Below are positions 10,469 through 22,815 of a stretch of 64,000 nt of DNA, piece by piece. Location: the NCBI RefSeq assembly GCF_000471905.2, contig NW_006494942.1, positions 262,234 through 326,233 of the forward strand, read 5' to 3'. Both the position numbers and the translations under genes were made by a program. Each line of letters opens with the position of its first letter. Within the stretch, counting starts at the first letter, position 1. Under the pieces are notes generated by a model that saw nothing but the letters and a program-made list of their open reading frames with translations, was not told where the DNA came from and ran no database searches. The DNA is from Amborella trichopoda. Its lineage: Eukaryota > Streptophyta > Magnoliopsida > Amborellales > Amborellaceae.

Positions 10469-13422
10469 TGGTTAGGTGCCTCGATCTCACCTCCCAAGAT
10501 CGTGACACATGTCTCGAGTTTGGAAGATCCGAAACCTGAGGTCACTCTCTCGGAAACCTCATTCACAGAACCCAGGGCAGGTGTTCAACTGACGAGAGAG
10601 GAATTGAATGTGAGGTGGGGATCAACCTCGCCTGGGTCCATGACTTACTCGAGCTGACTTGCATGGTGCCCTCTTAGATCACGATGGAAAGCCCCCTTGT
10701 TTCTTCAGCTGGTTTGGAATCGCCTCCCTTGACCTGTAATCTCCTTGTTTTCTGCACAACACAATCATGGGTAACTTGCAAGACAACTGGGTCGAAGGAC
10801 CCACGCTTGTCTTAGGCAATGCACATTCGTGAGAAGTTGGGTTGATGAAGAAGAGAGTTTGAATAAAGAGAGAAACGAGAGGAGAATTTGATAAGGGGAC
10901 GAGAATAGCATGATAGCCAGACCAGTGACCAACTCAGAGTGGTAGCAATATGGGCATGGTACTCAGGACCAGCACAACAACAATAGTACTCAAAATCGAG
11001 GCTGATATGCCTGTCTTAATCTGGTGTAGCAGCAAGACGGGCATGATACTCAGGATCAACACGACAGTAATACTGCTCAACATCCAGACTGCTATGGCAG
11101 TGCTAGACTGAGTTTACCCTCAGTCAAGTGAGAAGAGAAGAGAATAAATTGAAGTCATGAGACAATGAAGAGATGGGGTCCCGACGGTGTTAGACGTCGC
11201 CACCCACAGCCTTGGAGTAACAGTGTCGCGACCCTTGAACGGTGCTGGACACTGTTGCTCATGGTCAGAGGGTGAGCAGTGAACTAAAATACGGCGCTAA
11301 GCATCACTGTTGGCAACACGAGGAGGCAGCACACCCCTTCATGGGTGATGATGGCTCCTTGTGAGGTGCGTGGCGATAGCCTCTTGTAAAGTGCATGGCG
11401 ATAGTTCCTTGACAAAGAACACGGCGTTTGGAGTGGGACGCAAGAAAAGCTAGCGCACGACGATAGGCTCCGAGCGCACGAAGGAAGCTCGTGGATAGTG
11501 ATAGGCACCGAACGCACGAAAGAAGCCTACGCACGGCGATAGGCCTTGAGTGCGCGAAAGAAGCATACGCATGACGATGGCACCGAGTGAACAAAAGAGG
11601 CTAACAGACGGTGATGGGTATTTCCACGACCCTTCGCGAGCAACGATAGGCATCACCATCTATGATAGGCTCGCAAAAGGTGAGATCCCTGCGGGTGGCA
11701 ATAGGCACCTCCGTCTGCACTCCTCCCCAAGAGATAGAGAAGAACAAAGAGAGGGAGAAAGAAGCTTGGCATGGCGCTGCCATCTCCATGCACGACCAAG
11801 GGAACCATAGGGAGGAGAGAAAGAAAGAAAGAAAGGGGCATGCGTGACACTACCACTGTGCGCATGGCCTCTGGGAAAAGCTAGATGAAGAAGAAGAAAG
11901 AGAAAAAGAGAGAGAAGAAGAAAAGAAAGAAGAGAAGAGAGAGAAAGAGATTTACCTTAAGCTGAGGGGTACCATCTCAAAAGTTTCTCTCTCCTTTCTC
12001 TCTCTCTCAAAAGCCGTGACTCAATAATGAGAAAAGATTGAGCTTTTATTAAGCAAAGTTCGGTCCATGTACAGTGAGAGTACGTGATATATATATAGAG
12101 TTTGCCCAAACATGGGTGGATTGATCAAAATTAAACCTATTTGCTGAAAATTAAGATTTAATTGAATTAAGTAAAATAAGAAAATAGGGTGTAAAATGAC
12201 TGATTTACCCCTTCCTAAAACTTGTGGAAATTTGGAAACAGTCCCTGCTACTTCCCTAGAACGTACGTGATCTTTCATGGATGATCTGAGGTTGCTCTGG
12301 TGCTCGTTTGTCCGAACAATGATTGTTTTCATATAGGACTTAGCATGGCAATCGATTTGATATCAACTTCAAGTCATTGATCGTGTTTTAAAGCCACGAT
12401 CATGTGCCTTGAAATTTGGATGAATCTTGCAAACTTCGGATCGACAATGTGCTTATTTCTTCATGTTTTTCTATGATTTCTTCGTTGGATCACATTAAGC
12501 ATGTCGTCACGGTAGTGTGACAACAAACGCAGCTCAATTTCGTGCCCGGGAGAAGATTTCACAACTTTTAAGTTTTTGTCAGAATCTATAATTCCAATGC
12601 CGGAATTTGCAGCTGCTTCATTGGCTTTGTGTATGAAATATGACCGTTTATTGTGCACGAGGTCCGGACCAGTGATAACCATGAACCTTACTCACGTGAT
12701 GGAAGTGGTTTCACGTCGATGGGGCTGGTTTCACGTCGATGCGGCTCGCGAGCACCGTGATTCGGTCGCTCGAGCGAGTCGTATCGCTGCTGATTTTCCT
12801 GCATCTTTCTTCAAGGATCAGCAACTTCTCTTTTGCTTTTCTCCACACTCGAGTGTTGTTGTGGGGCTTGCCACATATCAAAATGCTCGTCTTGACAAGT
12901 CGTATATGCTCACAAAATTTGAGCATCATCCGACTGGGGACGAATGAGATATAGCCATCACAAGTCATTGTTTATGACTGTCCCTTAAATAGAGGTTAGT
13001 TGTAGGGTGACTGCATGAGAATAGTGTGTGGCTCCTCCTATTTTGAACTTTTACCCATAACTTCTCCCTGGAGTGTCTGTTTAAGCTGAAATTTGACCCA
13101 TGGTGGCTTTCAACCATGTCGGATCCAATGGAGGTGGTCCTACAGCAATTTAATGTACCGAAAATATAGTTCTAATTACGGGGTCAGTTTCAGGGTGCCA
13201 GAGGCTGATTTTGCCAGAACTGTTTCTCAATATGCATTGCCTTAGACATGTCGAATTGCGGCGAAACTTGGCAGGAGACTTTTTGGAGTCTTTAAAAAGA
13301 TCTAATCCTGTTCTGAGGCCATTTTAAGACGGTTGAAATTTCCACTACTTTTCAGTCTTTATTGACTGGCTTCTCCCTTTTTCCTCATCCGGGACCTAGG
13401 TGTTAAAAAATGTCTTCAAATA
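10469..13422 (-). repeat. 3' LTR of M (LTR-A)
   Basis: A 2.95-kb LTR. The plus strand starts TGGTTAGGTGCCTCGATC, the reverse complement of the CCTAACCA terminus; the other end reads TATTTGAAGACATTTTTT on the minus strand, with TG changed to TA. U3 is about 1.3 kb and R/U5 about 1.6 kb. The hairpin minisatellite of this copy (about 11330-11690) uses arms such as CGCACGGCGATAGG. The flank beyond 13422 matches F's flank beyond 60312, which fixes the LTR border. ORFs such as 12576-12947 are not conserved between copies. Confidence 0.9.
12045..12098 (-). promoter_or_regulatory. LTR-A promoter TATA box and poly(A) signal (M 3' LTR)
   Basis: On the minus strand a TATATATATATC box (12086-12098) is followed some 40 bp later by AATAAA (12050-12045). 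The pair recurs in the other LTR-A copies: TATA near 29340, 36003, 48953 and 59037; AATAAA clear at 29288 (minus) and 36062 (plus). Confidence 0.7.
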
Positions 13423-15430
13423 GCTTGCCCCGCTGAATGTTGTGCGTTGAGAGAAGTGAGAGGGACAACATTCAAAAAGGATGCTTAGACGTTTGGATGT
13501 GATGTACAGGTCCATCCATTGAGACTTTAGGGGGAGAAGAGACTTTTTAGGGGATATGTAAAAGTCCGCATCCTCAAGGGACTATTTGTGATTCTGAATG
13601 CTGAGGCTCTTATGCGTACCTCATTGGCTAGAATCAGGCCTATCTGGTGGCCAAGTGCTATGAGCCTTCGGTCGGTGTTGTTTGCTGCTACACCAGGTTT
13701 GCTTTTGACAGTCAAAGTACCTATATGGGCCCTCATCCTGCGGAGTCCTGTTGGGGGCTTTTGACCTGTCCCGAAATTCTGGGCCTGTCAACTACGGAGG
13801 GATTTTGGCGAGGCGGCCTCATGACGAGGCATCACCCTAAAGTCTCTAGCAGGTTTCGCCCTTGCTTTGTCAGTTTCTTACCTTCGTGGGGGTCTTTAGT
13901 ATTTTAGAGGGATCATTCGGTCATTGTCCTCACCCTCAAGGACTCTTTTTTATTTTGTAGGGATCTTTTCGTCATCGTCCTCACCCTCAAGGAGTCTTTT
14001 GATTTTGGAAGTTCTATAACTAGGGTTGTTGTGCCCTAGAGATCTTGGATTTTGGCTTAATGTTAGGGTTGCAGGAGGCTAGGGTTTTGTAAGCTAATTC
14101 TTTCCTAGTTTCAGCCTTTTTCGAAGAAGTTCGTCTGTCCCTCTGTTTCTAACTTCATCTGTGCTTAAGTATCCACGAAAAAGGGATATACAAGGGCCTA
14201 AGACCTGTTGGAAAGTATATACATCCATAACCAACAAATCCTAAGTCAAACATATCAAAATTTGGGGCACGGATTTGGGCGGCACGGGTCGTGTCGCCCA
14301 AGGCTGGGCGACACACGCCATGTTGCCTAAACTAAAACTCGTCCAAATTGATGTTTTTCAAATTGGGTGTCTTTCTTAGCCCCTTGTGAAGCTCTCAGAG
14401 AAAATTTGGGTCAAAATGGATTTTTTTACTATTTTTTAATGATTGTGTTGGTAAAATAGTGCATTTTCAGAGTTTTGGGTAAAAATAGGGTGTAACAGGG
14501 TTTCTGGGCTGGCAGAAGGGTTCTGGCTCCTAGGGTTAGTTGTGTGACGTATGGATTTTGGGTTCACTAAGTCAATGTGATCTTAAGGGTCCAAGAAAAC
14601 CACATTGCCAGATCAAGGAACCATGAGTAAAAGAGTTCCATGAAATAAACCTGGGCATGGTGAAAACATGAAAGGGCATTGTGAGTAAAAATGGAAGAAT
14701 AAGGGTGATCATGGCCGTAAGGTCATGGGTAAAAGAGCCCCAAATGAAAAGAAGTTGGTGAAACCGTCTCTATGGTGCTGCTCCCCAAGTTCAACTGAAA
14801 ATCCACAAAGGATGCTTAGACTAATAAATTGGTTGATGCAGTGCTCGCCTCAACAGGCGGCTTCATCCCTCACTCAAAAACAAAAAAAATCCCTGGTGTT
14901 ACAATACCAGGGTCCAAAAATACGACCTCTAAGGAAAAGATTCCAACATCCTGAGTCCAGTTGCAAAAAGGACTCAAAGGACAGAATACTCGCCATGACA
15001 GCAAAACAAGTCTCATGAAAAAGAGCATCATTCCTAGGAGGCTATGAACTCCTTGAGAAGGCTAAGTCAGCCATGACTGTGTAATGGAGATGGATGGTAG
15101 TTGATAGAGGCCATTAAGTGCATATGATAGTGGTTTTAGCTCACTTTTTGGGAGATAGCACGAAGCTACCTATGAAAGAAGGATGAGGTATGAAATGTGG
15201 GTGAAAAAAGGTACCCACTAGCTTGCGACGAGTATAGGTGGCGGGATGGTTCTCCGTTTTGTGAGCACGGGTGAGGCTCACTGGGGAATGATGAAGGATG
15301 ATGAAGTGAATGGACTCACTGGGGAGGTAGTGCACACATATGCGTCAGTTAAGGAAAAGGTGCATGAAGATGTACGTAAAAAGGTGTCCATGCGTATGCG
15401 GGGGTTTATGGTCATACCTTCGGGACCTGT
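13423..15430 (-). other. 3' UTR of M between LTR and tandem repeats, partly rearranged
   Basis: No gene. 13423-14200 is collinear with F (60313-60960) and contains a direct duplication with CACCCTCAAGGA(C/G)TCTTTT at about 13930 and 13982. 14200-14580 has no counterpart in F and includes a perfect 10-bp stem hairpin at 14291-14314 (GTGTCGCCCA, loop AGGC). 14580-15050 appears inverted relative to F (61255-61460). From about 15090 it is collinear again. Confidence 0.6.
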
Positions 15431-15434
15431 GCAA

Positions 15435-16225
15435 ATCATATTATCTTCATGCGGTCAGGATGTGCACTATGGTTTAGCGTCATATAGCTTGGACTTAAAG
15501 TCATGCAACTAGGACCATGTGGTTTAAGGTCGTGCAATTAGACCTCTGCTACAGTTTACGGTCATATAGTTTGGACTTTGGTGCTGAGCCTTTTAACGTC
15601 ATGCGGCTAGGCCGTGTACTATAGTTTTAGGGTAATACAACTAGACAATAGCTATGCAGTTTTAAGGTCATACAGCTAGGACCATGCAATTTAAGGTCGT
15701 GCAACTAGACCTCTGATACAGTTTAATGTCATATAGTTTAGACCATGGTGCTGAGCCTTTTAACGTCATGCGGCTAGGACGTGTACTATAATTTTAGGTC
15801 CATACAGCTAGACCATAGCTATGCACTTTTAAATTCATGCAGTTAAAACCATACAGTTTAAGGGCATGCAATTAGACCTTCGCTACAGTTTATGGTTTTA
15901 TAGTTTGGACCATGATGCTGAGCCTTTTAACGTTATCCGTCTAGGACGTGTACTATAATTTAGACCACAGCTATGCAGTTTTAAAGTCATGCAGCTAGGA
16001 CCACGCCGTTTAAGGTCGTGCAGCTAGACCTCTACTACAGTTTAAGGTCATATAGTTTGGACCATGCAGTTTAGGGTCGTGCATCAAGATCAGAGCTATG
16101 CAATTTTAAGGTCATGAAGCAAGGGCCATGCAGTTTAAGGTCGTACAACTAGACCTCCGCTACAGTTTAAGGTCACATCGTTTGGACCGTGCAGTTTAGG
16201 GTCTTGCATCTAGACCATTGTGTGG
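15435..16225 (-). repeat. Minisatellite B in the 3' UTR of M
   Basis: Tandem units on the plus strand such as AGTTTAAGGTCGTGCAACTA and CAGTTTAAGGTCATATAGTT, alternating with GGACCATG links, giving a higher-order period near 100-200 bp. It is the inverse of the E1 arrays (8885-10230) and matches F (61495-63180). 16226-16600 carries the looser 'ccccagtgg' repeats, as in E1's centre. Confidence 0.85.
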
Positions 16226-16734
16226 GTCACCATGTAGGTGGAACTCCTTGGGGAATAGGTATGTGGATGGCAATCCGACTCCCTGCGGATAAAATGGTTA
16301 AGGCCATTCCAAAGTAGAGGGCTCAGATGAAGATGGTGGCCCAACGAGGGATGGCGAACGTAAGCGAACTTCACTGGGGATTAGGAGACAAATGTGGGTC
16401 TTTTTAATCCTTAAGAACAGAATATTAAGTGTGAGGCACCACTGAGGGTTGCAGCAAAAAAAATGACCCTAACTCCACTCGGGATAATAGGCTATAGTAC
16501 GAGTATGGCTCTCCTATTGGGGATGAGAAGTCATGACTTGATTTTGATCGACCTAGGTTCAATAGGTCAGAGTCAAGGTGCAACCTCACTGGGTATAGCG
16601 ATGGGACACAGGCGGCTTCGGCCTAGGCTGCTTAAAATGCAGCTAGTGCCAGGTGCAGCAACCATTATTTCTTGTGAGTGCTCAATTGGTGATGAGTCTT
16701 TAAAAACGTAACAGGTGCGAAGGACGGCCAACAT

Positions 16735-16935
16735 TGCTTCTTAACCACTCAGCCCACGCTAGATTACTAAACACACATCCAACGCTAGATTGTTAAAAAA
16801 CAGCCAGCGCTGAGGATAGCACGTGCTTTGAACATAGCCGGTGCTGAGTTGCAGAGCATACAGCCGGCATTGTGGTTGTTGAAACACAGCCGGTGCTAGG
16901 TCACTTCGACCGCGTAGCCGGCGCTAGGTATGGAT
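16735..16935. repeat. CAGCCGGCGCTAG short repeats upstream of the PMD promoter
   Basis: Seven or so spaced copies of (A)CAGCC(G/A)G(C/T)GCT(A/G)(A/G), every 25-35 bp. The same word reappears in the PMD leader (17930-18120), in M's 5' LTR (28310-28805) and in the chromovirus LTR pieces (40680-40930; 47260-47480). 16601-16734 and 16936-17190 hold nothing recognised. Confidence 0.7.
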
Positions 16936-17193
16936 TGATATTTGACCAATGACCTAAGCCCTACCAGGTCCAGATCTGTGTTGTATGGCATTTGATGAGG
17001 CAAAAAATGAAACTTTACCCAGACCACGAGTCAAAGCTAGACCCAGTCCAGCCGTTTGTTGGAATTTTTACAGACGGCGATGAGATTTTCCTTGGGTCTC
17101 AGGTCAAAGTCCGACCTGGCTCATCGTCGTTTGACTTTCCTTGGATGCGGTTGGGATTCCCAGTTTGTGAGGAGCATTTGAGGGTAGTGTTGG

Positions 17194-17202
17194 CTATATA
17201 AG
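17194..17202 (+). promoter_or_regulatory. TATA box of the antisense PMD gene in M
   Basis: CTATATAAG, about 970 bp upstream of the PMD start codon and pointing towards it, followed by GGGGTAAAAGCCCATTTT. The equivalent TATA is present in F (63644-63652, TATAAAAAG) and E4 (minus strand, 57281-57274, TATAAAAG), and decayed in E1. Four copies in the same place, on the strand opposite to gag, support a dedicated promoter. Confidence 0.7.
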
Positions 17203-17229
17203 GGGGTAAAAGCCCATTTTCCCAACTTT

Positions 17230-18165
17230 TCACTGAAGGTAAAAACTTAAACAAATTTTTTTTAACAGTGAGCAGAGTATGTGGTGGAAGCTCCAACATG
17301 CAACCAAGGATTCTGACAAGGTTTTTATGGGGAAGGTTTCAGAAAGTAGAAGTCTGCTGGGGATTGGTGAAGTTTGTAGGAGGAGAGCAAGCAAAAGGAG
17401 TAAACATGGAGCTTTTTTGCCCGGGAATCAGTGGAAAAAGGGGAGCTCACCAGGGAGCAAGTGAACTTTGACTGTAATTTAGGGAAGAGAAAAGAGCTAC
17501 CCGAGGTTTTTTCGACAGTTTTCAGCAATTTCTCAGTGAGTGCAAGTTTCCGAAGAAACAATGAATCCCAACCGTGGTTTTATGGGTTGGAGAGGATGGA
17601 AGTGTAGAGTGGGCATTTCCACGTGTTTTGAAAGTTTTTCAAGGGGCTTAGGTGGTTTCCCGTTGTCTTTGGTGGCCTTGGAGAGTTGTTCCTATCGGGA
17701 AGCGAAGTTTCGATGAGAAACTGAAAAGATAGGGAATGAACCGTCGCAGGAGGTGGACCGTCGCAAGGAAGGCAAACAGTTGTCATTTTCTCATGTGTCA
17801 GGCAGTGTAAAAGGATGTGGCAGCAGTTGTCATTCACTCATGTGTCGTGACGATGGTTGTCAGGTCGGCGTAGCGGGACTCAAGGTGTCATGCGTAGAAT
17901 CTGTGGCACGTGTGAGAGATCTGAACACAGCCGGCGCTAAATGTTGGCAAACACAACTAGCACTATGCATTGACAAACTTAGTCGATGCTAAGTGTCAGC
18001 AGATACAACCGGTGCTAAGTGTTGGCAGACACTGTTGACACTTAAGTTTGAGTGTCCAGCCGGAGCTAAGGTTTGAGTGTCAAGCCTGCGCTAAGGTTTG
18101 AGTTCATTGCCGGTGCTGATCCAGTGCCTTAGTAATTGTTTATTTGAATTATTGAGCCCTATATA
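17230..18165 (+). other. Long 5' leader of the PMD gene
   Basis: About 0.9 kb between the TATA box and ATG. Its first part (17220-17830) matches, inverted, E1 (7530-8250) and E4 (56690-57260), and directly F (63653-64000). It starts with the family's hairpin block (TTTTCACTGAAGGTAAAAA here; a perfect 8-bp stem in E4). The later part (17930-18120) contains the CAGCCGG(C/T)GCTAAG repeats. No convincing coding frame; an intron is possible but was not resolved. Confidence 0.5.
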
Positions 18166-21100
18166 ATGGTTGGTCCTTCTAACCGAATTCCTGACGTAAA
18201 GAAGCTTCCATGGGGTGAACAGGTCGGTACCGATGATTTTACAGGTGAGGCTCTATCAAGGGGTGAGCTCATTTGGCTAATCAAGCCAGTATGCCGACTA
18301 GAGTGGCCTCTCAGTGTCACTTTCATTACTAACCCAGTTCGTTTTGAAGTCCGCGAGGGGAATGATGAAAACATCAATATTGAAGAAGGGGTGGCGCTCC
18401 TTCATTGTATGTATAGGAATATAGCTTCTAGGGAGAACTTGCCTACCTTAGGGAAACAAATGGTACGGGCAAAGGGGCTACTAATATGGTTGGCAAAAGG
18501 CCTTCGAATACAGGGGGAGCACCAATATTTGAAGGGATACTCCTCCTGGACTGCCAAGGTGTTAGCGTCGTATAGAAGCATCCTTGAACATGCTTCTTTA
18601 CTAGCAGTGGTCCATTGTTCAAGCAGTTACTATGATCGGTGCTCCAATACTGTGAAAGTGCTTCTTGAGACATGGAGTCACGTTAGCAATACCTGGTTTC
18701 TTGGGCATGGGGAAGCAAGAATCTCTTTGCTAGATCTTCATTTTATGGCCTTCCGAGGATTGGGGGCATGTATGATGAGTTCGTGTCCTAGAACTCGGTC
18801 ATCTTTGGTGGTGCTAGCTTGGGGGATGAAGAACCGCCTGCCAGTCTTCAAAAGATTTTCAAGGCTTATTAATTGATCCATGCTCAGGCTAGCAATGGTC
18901 GGGTGGGTCACCTTCACCGAATGTGTGAAATTCTTTTATGGGGACTATCCCGAATGCGGTTGGGGTACTTTGAGAGGAAAAGGGAAGGCAGTTGTAAAGG
19001 GGACACCTCCCATGTATCAATCTAGGACCAACGATGACTATGTCTTTTTGGCCGGCCTCATTTTTATGCAAGCTCATGCTCCTCAGATGGGTAGACAACA
19101 TTCGTCCAAGCATGTTGTATGTATCCCGCGACATGGCCAGAGGGCGAGTGTATGCCCTTGCTCAGCCAGTCTTGTGTAACATTTACCATGGCTTGGGGGC
19201 CATCTCCCGTGGAAAGGCCTACAAAGGCAAAGAGGGAGGGAATGACATTGTAGGAGGAGAGGCATTTTCTAGGGATTTTAAGACTCCATTCCCCGTGCAT
19301 TACGTGAACGGGTGGCTTGAGGCCTATTTCCCTAACACATCTGTCAGGAACCAGAGCCTGGGGGGTAAACTATGGCCCTTTTTTATGAGGACTGCTGACC
19401 AAAAGGCTATCTTCCATACCCCAGCAGGAGCTCGGAGTTTATTTGGGAATGACTCCTTAAACATGTGACAGGTCCCATTTTCGGTCAGAAGCTTCACCTC
19501 ATTGATGAATTGGGGAAGGAGCTATACGAAGCCCCAACAACCATTAGGAAGTTCATGTTTATCTTGAGAATTAGAGGAGGTGTTATACCTTATCAAACTT
19601 CACAAAATGCCAGACTAGAGGGGTGTTTCCCCCACTGCTTCTCCCATCAGCAGGGGCTTGATCAAAGTTGCCCCGCTTCATGTTTTTGAAAAGCGTTGGG
19701 GCAAAGTGAACACAGGGAAAACGGAAGAGCTTGGGACTCTCTGCGAGTGCTGGTTGCCTGAACACTTACGGATCGCCTGATCCACATGTCTAGAAATGAC
19801 TGAGATCAACAAGTATGTGCTACCTCACTTCGGCAGGAGGGTTCGAATGACTACGGCTTATGTAAACTCGTGGAGGATCACCAACAAGGGATACTCAGAT
19901 GAGGGTCATCCTTAGAAAGGAGAGAATGACAATTGACGGTAGGAGACTAGGCAGAGGAGAGTGGTGGATCCTCCTACTCCTGATGATGTCTTTGCCTTGG
20001 AATATCCCTCGAACTCGCAAGCTGTAGGAATCCCTCGAGAGATAGCTGCCGATGACGTCTCACCGGAATTTCTAGCCATGAAACAGAGAATTGGGAGTGT
20101 ATTTGATAAACTTAGTTCCATATTTGAATGGGATGAGGTCCGACAGGTCCCTATTTATGAGAAGAAACCCACACATGACCTAAACACGGTATTGGGAGTG
20201 GTCCTCATAATAGACTGGCTGAGGGCCCCTCTCAAGAGGTGAATTCTGAACCGGCTGCTCCTTCTCCGACATGGGGAAAGAAAAGAAAACGCTCCACCAC
20301 TACTGACATTCATGTGTCGTCTCCAGTTAGTGGGCGTACTCGAAGGCATAGGGGTGCCACTCTTCCTGTGATCTCAGAACCAGGATGTAGCTCTTCCTCC
20401 TTTGATTATTTAGCAACTCGACTTCTGTCACCTTCTGCACTTTCTCCACCATCTTCCGTCTCGCCTGAATTATCTTCTTCTTCTTTGGAAACTAAAGCAA
20501 ACGACTCCGGCTCTTCTGAGCCCATTGTTATTCCTTCTAACCAAAAAGTGACTCTGGATCTTGGGGAGGCGGCTCTAAGTCCAAGGGTTATTCCTGAGTC
20601 AGAGCCAGCTCTGATGAAGACTGAAGAGGCTGGAGGTCCCGAAGCTACTGCTCCAAGAAAGGAATCTGGTGCTAATGTGGCCTCTGTGCTTCATGGGTTT
20701 AATGCCATGATTAAGGCAGGGGCTATGATTCAAGAAGAAAGGCATGCAGTTAATGATGCCCCTCAGTACCAAGAGGCCGCTGCCCCTGAGGGCACAGATC
20801 ATGAAGATGAAGGGGTTGAAATATTTGTGGCTGAGGTTTTGACTGCTGAGGGTGCAGGCCAGATGAAAAAAACCATGGCTGGGGTTGAATCGGCGATTGG
20901 AGAAGGCCCAAGGGAAGAGGAAGCTTCTGAACTTGCCAATGTTGACGTGGCAATTCAGGTGGGTGAGAAGCATGGGGAACAAACTTCTTTTGAGGCTACT
21001 AAGACAGAAGTGGAGGCCCCCAGAGGATGGTATTGAAGAACCCAAGCAGGTTGAGGCTGGGGCTGCTTCTGAGTCTGAGGGGCAAGTAGCTCTAGACGTT

Positions 21101-21847
21101 GCTATCGTTCCAGTGGAACCAGTGGCTCAGATGACTATCACTTTGACAAGCCCGATCGTTGAAGCCGAAGCCTCTTTAATAATCGTAATCCCAGCAGCAC
21201 CATCTAGGCTCCGGGTTTCTGGTATGATTGTAGGCATGCTTCGAGTAGGCCTTCAGGGTTTAAGAGAGCTACCTTTCAATGATCTGGGCGAGGCTTTGGC
21301 CAAACTGAGGGAATTTGCTGTGACTGCTGCGATTGGGAGAGCACCAGAAGTCCTTTTCCATTTTGATGCAACCCTGAATGAGTTGGAGAGCTGGCGGCCG
21401 AGAATACTACATCATGAGGTGGAAATCAGCAGCCTAGCCTCCTTGGAGGGGTCAATCTTATGTCATCATGAGAAGATAGATTATTGCACTGAGAAGAAGG
21501 CCATGATGATTGACTGTCTGCAGGATCACAAGAGGGAGGCACAAGGTAACTACAAGAGAATGATCGAAATAATAGAAGAGATGCGAATATTGAGGCAGGA
21601 ATTTGCTGGTCTTGAGACAGAGATGATTCAGAGGAGGGCCATGGAGGTCTCTTTGATTACAGATTTGTCTGAAATTGCTTGCACCATTGAGTCCGAAACT
21701 GTGGCGATGGAGGAGGAGACCCGAATGGTGGCTGAACTGAAAGAGCATGTCCAACACACCGAGACTTCTCCTGTGGCATGTAGGGCAGAGATCAATAGGA
21801 TAATTCATCATTTTTTAGAATTTCTTTTCTTTTATCAGCACTTGTAA
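18166..21847 (+). pseudogene. Antisense PMD/coiled-coil gene of M (plant mobile domain)
   Basis: Starts MVGPSNRIPDVKKLPWGE. The first 236 codons are open and carry plant-mobile-domain features: TWFLGHGEARISLLDLHF, a form of the family's W..T.T.....GE..I.L.D motif. After a stop at 18874 the frame continues with CVKFFYGDYPECGWG, shifts near 19070 and gives DNIRPSMLYVSRDMARG, LAQPVLCNIYHGL and FPVHYVNGWLEAYF, all in the PMD order. Further shifts and stops follow at about 19465, 19665, 19778 and 19912. The C-terminal half is a low-complexity Ser/Glu-rich linker (20239-21010; KKRKRS near its start could be a nuclear signal), then from 21230 a long coiled coil (HHEKIDYCTEKKAMMIDCL, IIEEMRILRQEFAGLETEM) ending at TAA 21847. 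PMD proteins occur in plant silencing factors and in transposons. The gene runs opposite to gag/protease, as the antisense ORFs of some Tat-lineage elements do. Its role in the element is unknown. Confidence 0.8.
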
Positions 21848-21862
21848 AAGTTTTAACTGATA

Positions 21863-21868
21863 AATAAA
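21863..21868 (+). terminator. Poly(A) signal of the PMD gene
   Basis: AATAAA 15 bases after the PMD stop codon. The sense coiled-coil ORF from the other strand ends near 21966, so the two genes are convergent with about 100 bp between stop codons. Confidence 0.6.
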
Positions 21869-21965
21869 GTGATTTCTTTCTTCTGGATGAATTTGTTGAT
21901 GATTTCATTATCCTCTTACTTTGCTGTACTTCATGTGAATTTTTTTTTATACCTCTCAATATATT

Positions 21966-22815
21966 AATACCATAGGCCTTGTTTAGGCCCATGAACGGCT
22001 ACCGTGGCTTGTATAGCTTCGAAATGGGGAGTCATTGCTTTTTCTGTTCTTAATGTTTGATTAGCCAAGGGCTCATAGTTCATTTTCCCCATCATTTGGT
22101 GAGGCTGCTCACTATAGTCCATTCTGGAGGGGCTTCGGCCTCCATTAATGGTGCATTCAATTCAAACCCATCATAGCTTTTGGTCTCAGGCATGAACTCC
22201 TTGAGATGTTTTGAAGCGATACGCATGACCTCCAATTGACTCTGAAGACTGCAAACTTCGCTTCTTAAGTTTGTCAGGGGATCCTGCCTTGAGGGGAAGA
22301 ACATTGCCCTGTCTCAAACTGCTCTCCCCCCACCAGACTCGGAAGAATAGAACTTGCTGCTGCTCACTGGTGCGAGGAGCATCCTCTATGCCTATAGCAA
22401 CCAGATTTTGAAGAATCTTCGCGGAGGTTGGTGTGCCACTTCTACTTTCAGAAGTGCAATTGGGATATGCAGGACTTTTTAATGGTCTGCGTATAGGTGA
22501 TCTTTGGAGCTGGGAACGCTATCCCCATGACTTGCTCAATCTTTGGAACGACCTCTGATTCATTTTCTGGCCAAGGTGGCCAAAATTGGGGGCAGAGGGT
22601 GGGCACTCCTTTTCAAGTGAAGAAGAACTTTCTTCATGGATGATGGTTGGGATATTAGAATGAATTGGGGTTAGAGGTAAAATTCTGCCCTGCCTTTCTT
22701 CCTTTTTGAACATGTTCACCAGTGTTCTCCCAACATCCTCAACATCTTCATGAGGCGAAGATGTTGTCTTCATTGTAGACTTGTGATCTTCATCATTCAG
22801 CTTTTGAGGCGACAC
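21966..22815 (-). pseudogene. Coiled-coil tail of the gag-protease polyprotein (M)
   Basis: Follows the protease directly. 22815-22519 encodes SSPHEDVEDVGRTLVNMFKK, matching SSHDDAEDLGRMITNMFKEE in E4; 22304-22092 encodes LRSEVCSLQSQLEVMRIASK and HLKEFMPETKSYDGFE, a heptad-like stretch, matching E4 near 56120-56220; the last part, MNYEPLANQTLR, matches E4 at 56335. In an autonomous Tat element RT would follow protease; here this tail does, in both copies. Function unknown. Confidence 0.7.

Noticed and set aside
12461-12968. ORFs on both strands in the LTR U3, up to 123 codons
   Set aside because: The same U3 region in the LTRs near 30000, 35300, 48300 and 59600 does not keep the frame.
18166-21847. 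PMD gene as a resident host gene hit by retrotransposons
   Set aside because: Its leader and promoter recur in E1, E4 and F at the same place in the element, so it belongs to the retrotransposon family.
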